A model generated the notes under the pieces. It was not told the origin of the DNA. It searched no databases and saw nothing but the letters and a program-made list of their open reading frames with translations. Of a DNA stretch of 29,343 bases, positions 12,056 to 20,349 are shown piece by piece. Where the stretch lies: the NCBI GenBank assembly GCA_022837245.1, contig JALHHX010000022.1:1-29343 (forward strand), given 5' to 3'. Numbering within the stretch: the first letter of the stretch is position 1; every line of letters begins with the position of its first letter. The stretch comes from Lentisphaerota bacterium (lineage in GTDB: Bacteria > Verrucomicrobiota > Kiritimatiellia > RFP12 > UBA3636). A program made the position numbers and the translations under genes.

Positions 12056-13800
12056 TAGCGGCGGATTTTGACGAGCACCCGGGATGAGCCTAGGTTCTTG
12101 AACCCAAGAAAATTCAGGAGCTTGCTCAACTTGAGAGTCGACAGGTATTCAACTTTCTCGACCTTGATTTCAAGCTTTTCGCAAAGGTCGAAGAAGTCTC
12201 GTATGGTGCATAGATGAATGTTTGGGGTGTTGTACCATTCGTATGGGAGTTGCTTTGTTTTAGGCATCCTGCCGTGCACCATAAGGCTTGCTCTTATGCG
12301 CCACATGCCGAAGTTGGGGAAGCTCACCAGTCCCACCGGTGCGATGCGGAGCAGTTCGCGTAGGACCTTGTCGGGATGCTTCATAACTTGAAGGCTTTCG
12401 CTTAGGACTGCGCAGTCGAAAGCGTTGTCCGGTATGTTCTTGAGTCCGGCGTCGACGTCGGCCAGCATCGCGTTGCAACCGTCGCGCATAACCTTTACGA
12501 GCGCATCCGTGTCCATGTCCACTCCGGTCCGCCTTATTTCCGGGTGTTGGATTGAGATCCGCCGTAGCAGGGCGCCGTCGTAGCAGGCCAGGTCTAGAAT
12601 GGAGGCAATGTTCTCCGGGATCATTGAAATCAGTTTGGCGTAGTCGGAGGCTTTCTCGGCGGAGACCTCGCCTGTGGCTCCGGCAGGTTTGCGTGTCAAA
12701 AAATTGGCGACGACCTCGACCAGCTCTTCAACGTGTGTCAGAAAAGCATCGTGTCCCGCCGGGGCGGTGAGGCAGAAGTAAGAAACGTCTTTTTTCGCTT
12801 TAAAGAGGGCTTTGGAGATTGCTTCGGACTGTTTGGGCAGGAAGAGCCAGTCGCCGCTGAGCGCCACGACGAGCGTGCGCGACAGCGTGCGCGAAAGCGA
12901 GTCGGCGAGCGAATCAAAGTCAGCTTCGAGGTCGTATTCATCCATCGCGCGCGTGATGTGAAGGTATGAATTAGCGTCGAAGCGTTTTATGAACTTCTGC
13001 CCTTGGTAGTCGAGATAAGATTCGACTTCAAATTTCTTGTGCTCGTCGATGTCGTCGTTTTCAACATGTTCCTGCATGCGGAGGCGGCGCCCGAATTTCT
13101 CCTTCATCATGTCGCCCGACAGGTATGTGATGTGGGCGAGTTTGCGTGCCTGCGCGAGCCCGGTTCTCGGGGCGCCGTTTCCGTAATAGTCGCCTTTGTT
13201 CCAGTTGGGGTCGTTCAGGATTAGGTCGCGGCCGACTATGTCGAATGCCAGCGCCTGCGTGGTCATGCTGGCACCTGAAGCGATCACGCCGCACTTTTCC
13301 GCGAATCCTGGGAATCTGACCGAGAACTCCAATGCCTGCATCCCGCCGAAGCTACCGCCTATGACGGCGTAGATTTTTTGGAACCCGAGCTGTTCCAGCA
13401 ACATCTTGTGCGCGGTCACTATGTCGCCGACCGTGATGTGTGGGAATGACGAGCCATACGGGGTGCCCGTAGCGGGGTTTATGGACGATGGCCCTGTCGT
13501 GCCGCTGCAGCCTCCGAGGATGTTGGCGCAGATGACGTGGAACTCGTCAGTGTCGATACCGCCGCCGGGGTTCACCATGTTCGACCACCAGCCCGTGTCC
13601 TTCACGTCGCCTTCGTGGCGTCCTGCCACATGCGCGTCTCCCGTGAGCGCATGGCATATGAACACCACGTTGTCTCGCTCGGGCGACAGTGTGCCGCAAG
13701 TTTCGTATGCAACTTCAACTTCCGAAAAAGAGCCGCCCATTTCCAGTTTGAGCCCTCCGTCCGGCAATGTCAGTTTGATTTTTTTAGTTTCGGTGGTCAT
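12055..13800 (-). CDS. metX: Homoserine O-acetyltransferase fused to MetW (MetX-MetW)
   Basis: The protein has 581 residues. Residues 1-372 are MetX: HALTGDAHVAG, WWSNMVNPGG, nucleophile Ser150 in GGSFGGMQ, Asp317 in SGDWLFLP and His350 in APAGHDAF form the alpha/beta-hydrolase triad. It acetylates L-homoserine with acetyl-CoA in methionine synthesis. After a short linker (about 373-386), residues 387-581 are MetW: SAM-type motif ILDLACYDGALLRR (401-414), then NFGMWRIRASLMVHGRMPKT, YNTPNIHLCTIRDF and the conserved C-terminus. These are usually two adjacent genes; here they form one open frame. The ATG has no Shine-Dalgarno and the predicted leader is only about 13 nt. Confidence 0.95.
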   Translation of the reverse strand: MTTETKKIKLTLPDGGLKLEMGGSFSEVEVAYETCGTLSPERDNVVFICHALTGDAHVAGRHEGDVKDTGWWSNMVNPGGGIDTDEFHVICANILGGCSGTTGPSSINPATGTPYGSSFPHITVGDIVTAHKMLLEQLGFQKIYAVIGGSFGGMQALEFSVRFPGFAEKCGVIASGASMTTQALAFDIVGRDLILNDPNWNKGDYYGNGAPRTGLAQARKLAHITYLSGDMMKEKFGRRLRMQEHVENDDIDEHKKFEVESYLDYQGQKFIKRFDANSYLHITRAMDEYDLEADFDSLADSLSRTLSRTLVVALSGDWLFLPKQSEAISKALFKAKKDVSYFCLTAPAGHDAFLTHVEELVEVVANFLTRKPAGATGEVSAEKASDYAKLISMIPENIASILDLACYDGALLRRISIQHPEIRRTGVDMDTDALVKVMRDGCNAMLADVDAGLKNIPDNAFDCAVLSESLQVMKHPDKVLRELLRIAPVGLVSFPNFGMWRIRASLMVHGRMPKTKQLPYEWYNTPNIHLCTIRDFFDLCEKLEIKVEKVEYLSTLKLSKLLNFLGFKNLGSSRVLVKIRR

Positions 13801-13819
13801 GGTTGATATCGTGCGGAGA

Positions 13820-13848
13820 ATTATATGGCAACTTCATGCCTGTTGCAA
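13820..13848 (-). promoter_or_regulatory. Promoter of metX-metW
   Basis: On the minus strand TTGCAA (13848-13843), a 17-bp spacer and a perfect TATAAT (13825-13820) predict a start near 13813. The -35 is the palindrome TTGCAA, shared with the divergent promoter. Confidence 0.65.
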
Positions 13849-13871
13849 GCCGTGAAATTATAGGTTAGAAT
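13843..13871 (+). promoter_or_regulatory. Promoter of the tripartite efflux operon
   Basis: TTGCAA (13843-13848), a 17-bp spacer and TAGAAT (13866-13871) predict a start near 13878 and a leader of about 52 nt to the ATG at 13931. It shares its -35 with the metX-metW promoter on the other strand. Confidence 0.55.
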
Positions 13872-13930
13872 GCACAATATTTCACTGTGAAGCGGCGTCA
13901 TATGATGAGTGCCGTGAGCGGCGGGTTTAC

Positions 13931-15841
13931 ATGCATATTCTGAAATATAACAAAACAGTGCGGGGCTTTTCAATTTTTCATTTTCACAAGGGGCGGGTTT
14001 GTCTTACCGCGGTTATAGCCGCAGCGCTCCTGGTGGCGGGCGGGTGCAAGAGTACTGAAGACTGGCGGGACGAGGCCGACGAACGTGCGGAACATTATCT
14101 TGGTGCCGCCCAGATGGTAGTCTCGGGCCGCGATGAAAAGCTGGTCATCGAGACGCCTGGCGACACCTTGCGCCGCAGGCTGTTGCTGGATCAGAATCTT
14201 GCGGTGTTCAACGAGGCGTCGCTCGGCATCAGGGACCTACCGGATTCAGAATATTGGGAGGGTGGAAAACGTCTGAAGCCGGCCGAGGAGGTCGATGTGG
14301 GTTTCGAGACCACGAATGTGTTGCGTATCGGACTGTCCGACGCTCTTAAAATAGCCGCTGCGAACAGCCGGGAATATCAGGCGAAAAAAGAGTCGCTCTA
14401 CACGGCAGCGCTGGGTCTTGACCTTGAGAACCACGCATTCAGGACCACCTTCTCGGGCATGCTCTCTGCGGCGGTCAACAGCACGGCACCTGGGGGCGAC
14501 CGCGACACAGGCTACAACAACCAGATGAAGCTGGGTTCGGGCAAAAAGTTCGAAAACGGGACGCAGGTGTCGAGCTCCATCGCAGTTGATCTGGCCGGCA
14601 TGCTGAGCGGGGAGAAAGATTCAGCATGGGGGCTTGTGGCTGATGCGAGCATCAAGATACCGCTGCTGCGGGGGTCTGGCAGGCTCGTCAACATGGAGTC
14701 GCTGACGCAGGCGCAACGCAATCTTGTGTATGCCGTGCGCGATTTCGAGCAGTATAAACGGGAATTCATGGTGGGCATCGCGAGCGAGTACATGGGCGTA
14801 TTGCTTTCCAAGCGCACGATGATGAACGAAGAGGACAACTACAAACGAGTCATAGTATCGACACGCCGCTCCAGCCGCATGGCGGACGCGGGGAGGCTGT
14901 CGCAGTCGGACTTCGACCAGTCGCATCAGAGCGAATTGAATGCGCGCAACAGCTGGATAAGCGCGAGTCAGGGTTATGAAGGAGTGCTGGAATCTTTCAA
15001 GATGAAGCTCGGGCTGCCGCCGGACGCTCAAATTGATCTTTCTGATTCCGCATTGCTTGATCTCGAGAAGATGGCGGCGAAGTTCGCGAAAACGGATATG
15101 GAGGAGTACGATGCCGGCGAGCCGGGCATGGAGCCGGAGCTGGGCAAGCCGGAGTCTGTTGACGATGGGATCCTCAAAGAGAGGGTGGATGCTGCCATAA
15201 GGGTGGCGTTTGAGAACAGGCCGGACTTCCGGACGAATATCGACAAGCTAGAGGACGCGCAGCGCAAAGTGCTGGTGGCAGAGGATGCCCTGCGGGCGGA
15301 GGTCACGCTTGGCGGCACCGCGTCCGCAGGCGAGGGTGCCGGATCCGGGGCGGATGGCAACGGCGACTTCAAGTTAAACGAGTCAAGACTGGGCGGGTTG
15401 TTAAACATCGACCTGCCGTTCGAACGCAGGTCGGAGAGGGATGCATACCGGAGCAGTCTCATTAATCTGGAGTCGGCGGTGCGTTCGTATCAGGCGGCGG
15501 AGGATTCCCTTAAAGAGGCGGTGCGCCGCAACGTGCGTCAACTGCGGGAAAAGCGCGAGCAGCTGAAAATCCAGTACACGGCCGTTTCCCTCGCTGAGAG
15601 GCGTGTCGCCAACAACGATCTGCTGCTCCAGGCGGGAAGAGCGGAGATGCGCGACGTGCTGGAGGCTCAGGCGGCGCTCGTCTCCGCCCAGAATTCCCTG
15701 TTTGGCGCCATCAAAGGTTACCGCGACAACGAAATGCAGTTGCTCAAAGAGCTGGGGCTGCTCGATGTGACCGTGGATGGCGTGTGGAAAGAGGGAAGCC
15801 TCGATGATTACGGTCTGCTCCGGGCTGGGGCGCGTGAATAG
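13931..15841 (+). CDS. TolC-like outer-membrane efflux lipoprotein
   Basis: The protein has 636 residues, longer than typical TolC proteins (430-500). The N-terminus is a basic stretch, a hydrophobic helix and LLVAGGCKS, a lipobox-like end that makes lipid attachment at the Cys likely. Two repeats of long helical hairpins follow, with family signatures LRIGLSDALKIAAANSREYQAKKE (first repeat; quoted within limit: LSDALKIAAANSRE) and RVAFENRPDFR plus AGRAEMRDVLEAQAALVSAQN in the second. It should form the outer-membrane/periplasmic tunnel for the adaptor and ABC pump encoded next. A Glu-rich insertion near 395-415 is unusual. It heads a four-gene operon. Confidence 0.85.
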   Translation: MHILKYNKTVRGFSIFHFHKGRVCLTAVIAAALLVAGGCKSTEDWRDEADERAEHYLGAAQMVVSGRDEKLVIETPGDTLRRRLLLDQNLAVFNEASLGIRDLPDSEYWEGGKRLKPAEEVDVGFETTNVLRIGLSDALKIAAANSREYQAKKESLYTAALGLDLENHAFRTTFSGMLSAAVNSTAPGGDRDTGYNNQMKLGSGKKFENGTQVSSSIAVDLAGMLSGEKDSAWGLVADASIKIPLLRGSGRLVNMESLTQAQRNLVYAVRDFEQYKREFMVGIASEYMGVLLSKRTMMNEEDNYKRVIVSTRRSSRMADAGRLSQSDFDQSHQSELNARNSWISASQGYEGVLESFKMKLGLPPDAQIDLSDSALLDLEKMAAKFAKTDMEEYDAGEPGMEPELGKPESVDDGILKERVDAAIRVAFENRPDFRTNIDKLEDAQRKVLVAEDALRAEVTLGGTASAGEGAGSGADGNGDFKLNESRLGGLLNIDLPFERRSERDAYRSSLINLESAVRSYQAAEDSLKEAVRRNVRQLREKREQLKIQYTAVSLAERRVANNDLLLQAGRAEMRDVLEAQAALVSAQNSLFGAIKGYRDNEMQLLKELGLLDVTVDGVWKEGSLDDYGLLRAGARE

Positions 15842-15885
15842 GCTGGCGCACTTAATTTAACTGAAACTGTATTTATAAATCAACA

Positions 15886-17676
15886 ATGAGCGAACAAAAG
15901 AGAAATGACAACGCAGCCGTTGACGAAGCGGTGGCTGGAGAGGCGGTGAAAGAGGCTGCCGCCATGAGAGACGGTGCGAAGACCATGCGTGGCGCATCCA
16001 ATAAGCGCAACGGTGCTGTTTTAGCGCTGCTGGCTTTCGCCGCGGGCGCGTATTTCTTTTTTGGCAGAACTCCCGAGGACGCCAATTCCGACGTTATTTT
16101 CACGAAGGTCGAAAAGGGGCCGCTCGTGATAAACATCACAGAGGCGGGATCCGTCAAGGCGCGCGACCAGATCATCATAAAAAGCGAAGTCGAGGGGCGT
16201 CCGTCTATTCTTTACATCGTGCCTGAGGGCACGCGCGTGACCAAGGGGCAGCTGCTTGTGGAGCTTGACACCTCGGACCTTATAGACAAGCGTGTCAGCC
16301 AGGATATAACAGTGCAGAACAGCGAGTCCGCATTCATATCCGCCAAGGAGGAGCTGGAGATTGTGACGAACCAGTCGCAGTCTGACGTGGAGCTGGCTGA
16401 ACTTAAGTTGAGATTCGCCAAGGAAGATCTGGAGAAATACCGCGAGGGTGAATATCCCAACAAGCTAAACGACGCGAAGGGCAGTGTCACGCTCGCACAG
16501 GAGGAGTTGGAGCGGGCTCGTGACAAATATGACTGGTCCAAAAAACTCTTCGAGGAGAACTATCTTTCCGAGACAGAGCTGCGCAGCGACGAGTTGTCTT
16601 GGAAGCGCGCCGAGCTTAGCCTGAAGACGGCAGAGAGCAACCTTGACCTCCTGGAGCGCTACACGTACAAGCGCGACATAGCGCAGCTTGAGAGCGATGT
16701 GCGCCAAAACGAGATGGCGCTGGAGCGGACCAAACGCAAGGCGAATTCCAACGTCGTCAGCGCACAGGCTAAGCTGCGCGCGAAGGAACAGGAGTATAAT
16801 TTGCAGAAAGAACGTCTCGACAAATATGACGAGCAAATCGCAAAGGCCAGGATAACCGCGCCCGAGGCCGGGCTCGTGATTTACGCGACGAGCACGCAGA
16901 ACCGCCGTTGGAACCAGGAGCCGCTTGCAGAAGGGCAGCAGGTTTACGAGAGGCAGGAGCTAATATACCTGCCTGTTGGCGACGCGTTCGTGGCGGAGGT
17001 TGAGGTGCACGAGAGCAACCTGAGAAAGATTTATCCGGGACTTCCGGCGCGCATTCGAGTGGATGCCCTTGCCGGGAAAGTGTTCAACGGCGTCATTTCG
17101 CAGATTTCGCCGCTCCCGGATGCTCAGAGGATGTGGTCCAACCCTGACTTGAAAGTTTACAAGACGCTGATCAACATTGAAAACGGCGGGGATGTCCTTA
17201 AATCCGGCATGAACTGCCAGGCGGAGGTGATCGTTGAGCAGTATGCCGACGCGATGTACCTGCCCGTTCAGAGCGTGGTGCGTGTTGAGAGAAAACCGAC
17301 GGTCTGGGTGAAGACGGAGCGCGGCACCGAGATGCGCGAGGTGGAGATCGGGCTCGACAACAACCAGTTTGTGCATGTGTTGAGCGGTGTGGAGCCGGGG
17401 CAGGAGGTTATGCTCACGCCCCCGCTGGCCGACTCTGTTTCGGACAACGTGCGTGAGGTTCTCGACGCCGTGGTTATCCCTACGAAGGAAGAGGCGGCTC
17501 AGGCGGCGGAGCGGCGTGGCGAAGGCGAATCCGGGGCGTTCAACGGCAATGGGAATGATGGCAAGCCGCAGCCGGGAGGGGAGGCGCCGGCGGGCGGAGC
17601 CGCTCGCAAACGGCCAAGTGGCGGAGCAGGCGGTGGCGGAGCGGCAGGCTCGGGCGGTGGTGTCCAGCAACCGTGA
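15886..17676 (+). CDS. HlyD/MacA-type periplasmic adaptor
   Basis: The protein has 596 residues. A cytoplasmic tail (1-42) precedes one membrane helix (43-60). A barrel/lipoyl half (IIIKSEVEGRPSILYIVPEGT, then LLVELDTSDL), a long coiled-coil hairpin (about 135-320) and the second lipoyl half (KARITAPEAGLVIY) follow. Beta-barrel and membrane-proximal domains run to about 540, including MNCQAEVIVEQYADAMYLPVQSVVR. The last 50 residues are Gly/Ala/Pro-rich and probably disordered, which is unusual. It should bridge the inner-membrane MacB-type pump and the outer-membrane protein. It begins 44 bp after the TolC-like gene and its TGA overlaps an alternative GTG start of the ATPase. Confidence 0.9.
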   Translation: MSEQKRNDNAAVDEAVAGEAVKEAAAMRDGAKTMRGASNKRNGAVLALLAFAAGAYFFFGRTPEDANSDVIFTKVEKGPLVINITEAGSVKARDQIIIKSEVEGRPSILYIVPEGTRVTKGQLLVELDTSDLIDKRVSQDITVQNSESAFISAKEELEIVTNQSQSDVELAELKLRFAKEDLEKYREGEYPNKLNDAKGSVTLAQEELERARDKYDWSKKLFEENYLSETELRSDELSWKRAELSLKTAESNLDLLERYTYKRDIAQLESDVRQNEMALERTKRKANSNVVSAQAKLRAKEQEYNLQKERLDKYDEQIAKARITAPEAGLVIYATSTQNRRWNQEPLAEGQQVYERQELIYLPVGDAFVAEVEVHESNLRKIYPGLPARIRVDALAGKVFNGVISQISPLPDAQRMWSNPDLKVYKTLINIENGGDVLKSGMNCQAEVIVEQYADAMYLPVQSVVRVERKPTVWVKTERGTEMREVEIGLDNNQFVHVLSGVEPGQEVMLTPPLADSVSDNVREVLDAVVIPTKEEAAQAAERRGEGESGAFNGNGNDGKPQPGGEAPAGGAARKRPSGGAGGGGAAGSGGGVQQP

Positions 17677-17696
17677 AAATAGGAGATTGCGGTTTC

Positions 17697-18392
17697 ATGC
17701 GGAAAAACGATAAAGCCGAATACCCTGTTGTCTTCGAGGATCTTTATAAGATCTACAAAATGGGCGACGAGGAAGTGCGGGCGCTTGACGGCGTCACCGC
17801 CCGTTTCGAAAAAGGGAGCTTCTGGGCAATAATGGGTGCCAGCGGCTCCGGGAAGAGCACCATGCTCAACATACTCGGATGCCTTGACCGGCCGACGTCC
17901 GGGGCGTATTTTCTGGACGGGCATGATGTTAGCGCACTCGATGACGATGCCCTGAGCGAGATGCGGCTCAAGTACATCGGTTTTATCTTCCAGAGCTTCA
18001 ACCTTATTCCACAGCTGACCGTGGCTGAAAATATCGCGTTGCCGCTTTACTACCAGGGGGTTGACGAGGGCGGGAGCGAGGAGATAGCGGCGCGTTTCGC
18101 GTCTGTCGTGGGGCTTGAACACCGACTGCGCCACAAGCCATCGGAGCTCTCGGGCGGCCAGCAGCAGAGAGTAGCCATCGCCCGTGCGCTTGCCACCGAT
18201 CCCGTGTTGCTGCTGGCGGATGAGCCGACCGGCAACCTCGACAGCCAGACCAGCATTGAAATCATGGACATGCTGGTGGGAATGAACAAGCTAGGGAAAA
18301 CCGTTATAATGGTTACGCACGAGGCGAGCATTGCCGATTACGCGCAGCATAGAATCGTGATGAAAGACGGCAGAATAGACCAAATGGAGTGA
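17697..18392 (+). CDS. MacB/LolD-type ABC transporter ATPase
   Basis: From the ATG at 17697 the protein has 231 residues, the normal size of this class. Walker A is GASGSGKST (47-55), the signature is LSGGQQQR, Walker B is LLLADEPTGNLD and the switch His lies in VTHEAS. It would power the permease encoded 4 nt downstream. AGGAG lies 11 nt before this ATG; a GTG at 17673 would add 8 residues and overlap the adaptor stop. The pair belongs to the mechanotransmitting ABC3 class, which drives substrates from periplasm outward rather than across the inner membrane. Confidence 0.93.
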   Translation: MRKNDKAEYPVVFEDLYKIYKMGDEEVRALDGVTARFEKGSFWAIMGASGSGKSTMLNILGCLDRPTSGAYFLDGHDVSALDDDALSEMRLKYIGFIFQSFNLIPQLTVAENIALPLYYQGVDEGGSEEIAARFASVVGLEHRLRHKPSELSGGQQQRVAIARALATDPVLLLADEPTGNLDSQTSIEIMDMLVGMNKLGKTVIMVTHEASIADYAQHRIVMKDGRIDQME

Positions 18393-18396
18393 GATT

Positions 18397-19671
18397 TTGA
18401 AATTTACCCGTTCCAGACTCAGCCGCGATTTCAAGCTCGGTCTCAAAAACCTGATGCTCCATAAGCTTCGTTCCCTGCTCACAATGCTTGGGCTCGTGTT
18501 CGGCGTGGGCAGTGTGATCGCAATGCTCGCGATAGGCGAGGGGGCGAGCGCCGAGGCTATGGACCAGATCCGAAAGCTCGGCAGCCGCAACATAATAATA
18601 ACCGCGCAGAAAGCGGCCGAAGAGTCGGCTTCAACTCAGGACGACGTCAGGATGAGCATATACGGCCTGCTCTACGAAGACGCGGAGCGGATCGCCAGCA
18701 CTGTCCCAACCGTCAAGGCGGTTGTGCCCGTGAAATCCATGCAGCAATCAGCCCGTTACGGCAGGCGAGAGCTCGACTTGCGCGTCGTGGGCACCAGCGA
18801 GGAATGGTTCGAACTCGTGGAGCGAGATGTGATAGCGGGACGGGTGCTTTCGAAGCGCGACATCAAAGATTCGGCCTCCGTGGCGGTTCTGACTGAATAC
18901 GGGGCACGCCGGCTGCTGGCTGCCGCCACCGCAATCGGGACGGGCATCCGCATCGGAGGCAACACGTATGAGGTCGTGGGCATCGTCAAGAGCGAAACTT
19001 CGACGGACGGATCCATGCAGACTCCCGACCAGATGATTGACGTGTATATACCGCTCAGCACCGCGAAGGAGCATTACGGGGACGTCTTCTTCCAGCGCAA
19101 GCAGGGAACGAACATACGCGAGATGGTGGAGTTGCACCAGCTCATAGTATATGTCGATGAAGAGCGCAACGTCGAGGGCACCGCGGCGGCCATTGAACGT
19201 CTGCTGGAGTTGTACCACAAGAAACGCGATTACTCCATAAGCGTCCCGCTTGCGTTGCTGCGCCAGGCAGAGGCCACCCAGCGCACTTTTTCAATCGTGC
19301 TTGGCTCGATAGCAGGTATAAGCTTGCTCGTGGGGGGCATCGGCATCATGAACATAATGCTCGCGACCGTGACGGAACGAACCCGCGAGATCGGTATACG
19401 CCGGGCGATCGGTGCGCACCGGAACCAGATTGTGTCGCAGTTTCTGATCGAGACGCTTGTGCTCTCGCTCGGCGGCGGCCTTATCGGGATATTTGTGGGT
19501 GTGCTCATACCGTGGCTAGTCACCATGTTTGCCGGCATGCCGACCATAGTCACGGCTCCCAGCATCGTGCTTGCACTTGGCATCAGCGTTACTGTTGGGA
19601 TTGTGTTCGGAATCTACCCCGCCATAAGAGCCTCCAAGCTGGATCCGATAGAAGCCCTTAGGCACGAGTAG
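18397..19671 (+). CDS. MacB-type FtsX-family permease
   Basis: The protein has 424 residues with the four-helix ABC3 layout. The first helix is near 24-46 (LLTMLGLVFGVGSVIAML), a periplasmic MacB-PCD domain spans about 50-285, and three helices follow near 300-325, 350-372 and 385-410. The coupling motif TREIGIRRAIGAHRNQI and the C-terminus YPAIRASKLDPIEALRHE are diagnostic. The start is TTG with GGAG 8 nt upstream. With the ATPase, adaptor and TolC-like protein it completes a MacAB-TolC-type exporter for a drug, peptide, siderophore or lipid; the substrate is not evident. Confidence 0.93.
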   Translation: MKFTRSRLSRDFKLGLKNLMLHKLRSLLTMLGLVFGVGSVIAMLAIGEGASAEAMDQIRKLGSRNIIITAQKAAEESASTQDDVRMSIYGLLYEDAERIASTVPTVKAVVPVKSMQQSARYGRRELDLRVVGTSEEWFELVERDVIAGRVLSKRDIKDSASVAVLTEYGARRLLAAATAIGTGIRIGGNTYEVVGIVKSETSTDGSMQTPDQMIDVYIPLSTAKEHYGDVFFQRKQGTNIREMVELHQLIVYVDEERNVEGTAAAIERLLELYHKKRDYSISVPLALLRQAEATQRTFSIVLGSIAGISLLVGGIGIMNIMLATVTERTREIGIRRAIGAHRNQIVSQFLIETLVLSLGGGLIGIFVGVLIPWLVTMFAGMPTIVTAPSIVLALGISVTVGIVFGIYPAIRASKLDPIEALRHE

Positions 19672-19781
19672 AACACGGACTGGGCCCTGCTTCCAAGCCC
19701 CATGGCGTGACCAGGCGAGACGCATTGGCGGGTTTTTGGTCTGTTTCCCGTGGGAGACTCCCGGTTTTGCAAAATTCTGGG

Positions 19782-19810
19782 TTGACTTCCCGGTCAGAAA
19801 ATGGCATATT
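19782..19810 (+). promoter_or_regulatory. Promoter of tRNA-Tyr
   Basis: TTGACT (19782-19787), a 17-bp spacer and CATATT (19805-19810) predict a start near 19817, about 14 nt before the tRNA. Confidence 0.5.
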
Positions 19811-19830
19811 CACGTCTCCTTCAACGCAGA

Positions 19831-19915
19831 GGTGGGTTACCCAAGTGGCCAACGGGGGCAGACTGTAAATCTGCTGGCAATGCCTTCCAACGTTCGAATC
19901 GTTGACCCACCACCA
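19831..19915 (+). tRNA. tRNA-Tyr (anticodon GTA)
   Basis: Acceptor GGTGGGT pairs with ACCCACC, anticodon stem GCAGA/TCTGC encloses CTGTAAA, and there is a long class II variable arm, T-loop GTTCGAATC, discriminator A and an encoded CCA. Confidence 0.95.
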
Positions 19916-19966
19916 TTTTTCAAAGAACCGCAGTGAAGTTGCGGTGCGCCGCGGATAGATGCACAA

Positions 19967-20314
19967 GTGGAATCTTCATTACTAAAACCCTTCAAGATCG
20001 CGCTGTTCTTCATTCTGGGTCTTGTGGCGGCAGTGGCGGTTGTGAAGTTGTTCACGCCTCTTGTGATTGAGCGTTCGAGGCTCGTGAACGAGCGCGACAT
20101 GCTGAAGCAGGACAATGAATACTCCATGAACGAAATATCCGATGCACGCCGCAAGCAGGAGAATTTCGCCAACGACCCCGAGTACGCCGTGCTGGTGGCA
20201 CGCCGCGAGGGCTACACTTTCGTCCCCGCCGATGTTAAATATGTGTTCAATTTCGACACTCCGTCAGGCTCATTGGGAAACGTCATCACAAACCAGATGT
20301 TGAAATTCCGTTAG
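19967..20314 (+). CDS. FtsB/DivIC-like septum formation initiator
   Basis: The protein has 115 residues. A membrane helix (about 10-30, FKIALFFILGLVAAVAVV) is followed by a coiled coil (about 33-65) and a C-terminal motif NDPEYAVLVARREGYTFVPADVKYVF that matches the FtsB/DivIC pattern of a YxExxAR-like element and a closing beta segment. It would be a single-pass divisome protein with a periplasmic coiled coil binding FtsL. The start is GTG at 19967, with only a poorly placed purine run upstream. It lies 51 bp after tRNA-Tyr and has no obvious promoter of its own, so it may be read through from the tRNA. Confidence 0.75.
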   Translation: MESSLLKPFKIALFFILGLVAAVAVVKLFTPLVIERSRLVNERDMLKQDNEYSMNEISDARRKQENFANDPEYAVLVARREGYTFVPADVKYVFNFDTPSGSLGNVITNQMLKFR

Positions 20315-20349
20315 AGCCAGTGCCGGCTTCGCGGGAATTGCCGTCCGGG

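Noticed and set aside
17673..17696. GTG start of the MacB-type ATPase
   Set aside because: Possible by overlap with the adaptor stop, but AGGAG upstream of the ATG at 17697 and family length favour the later start.
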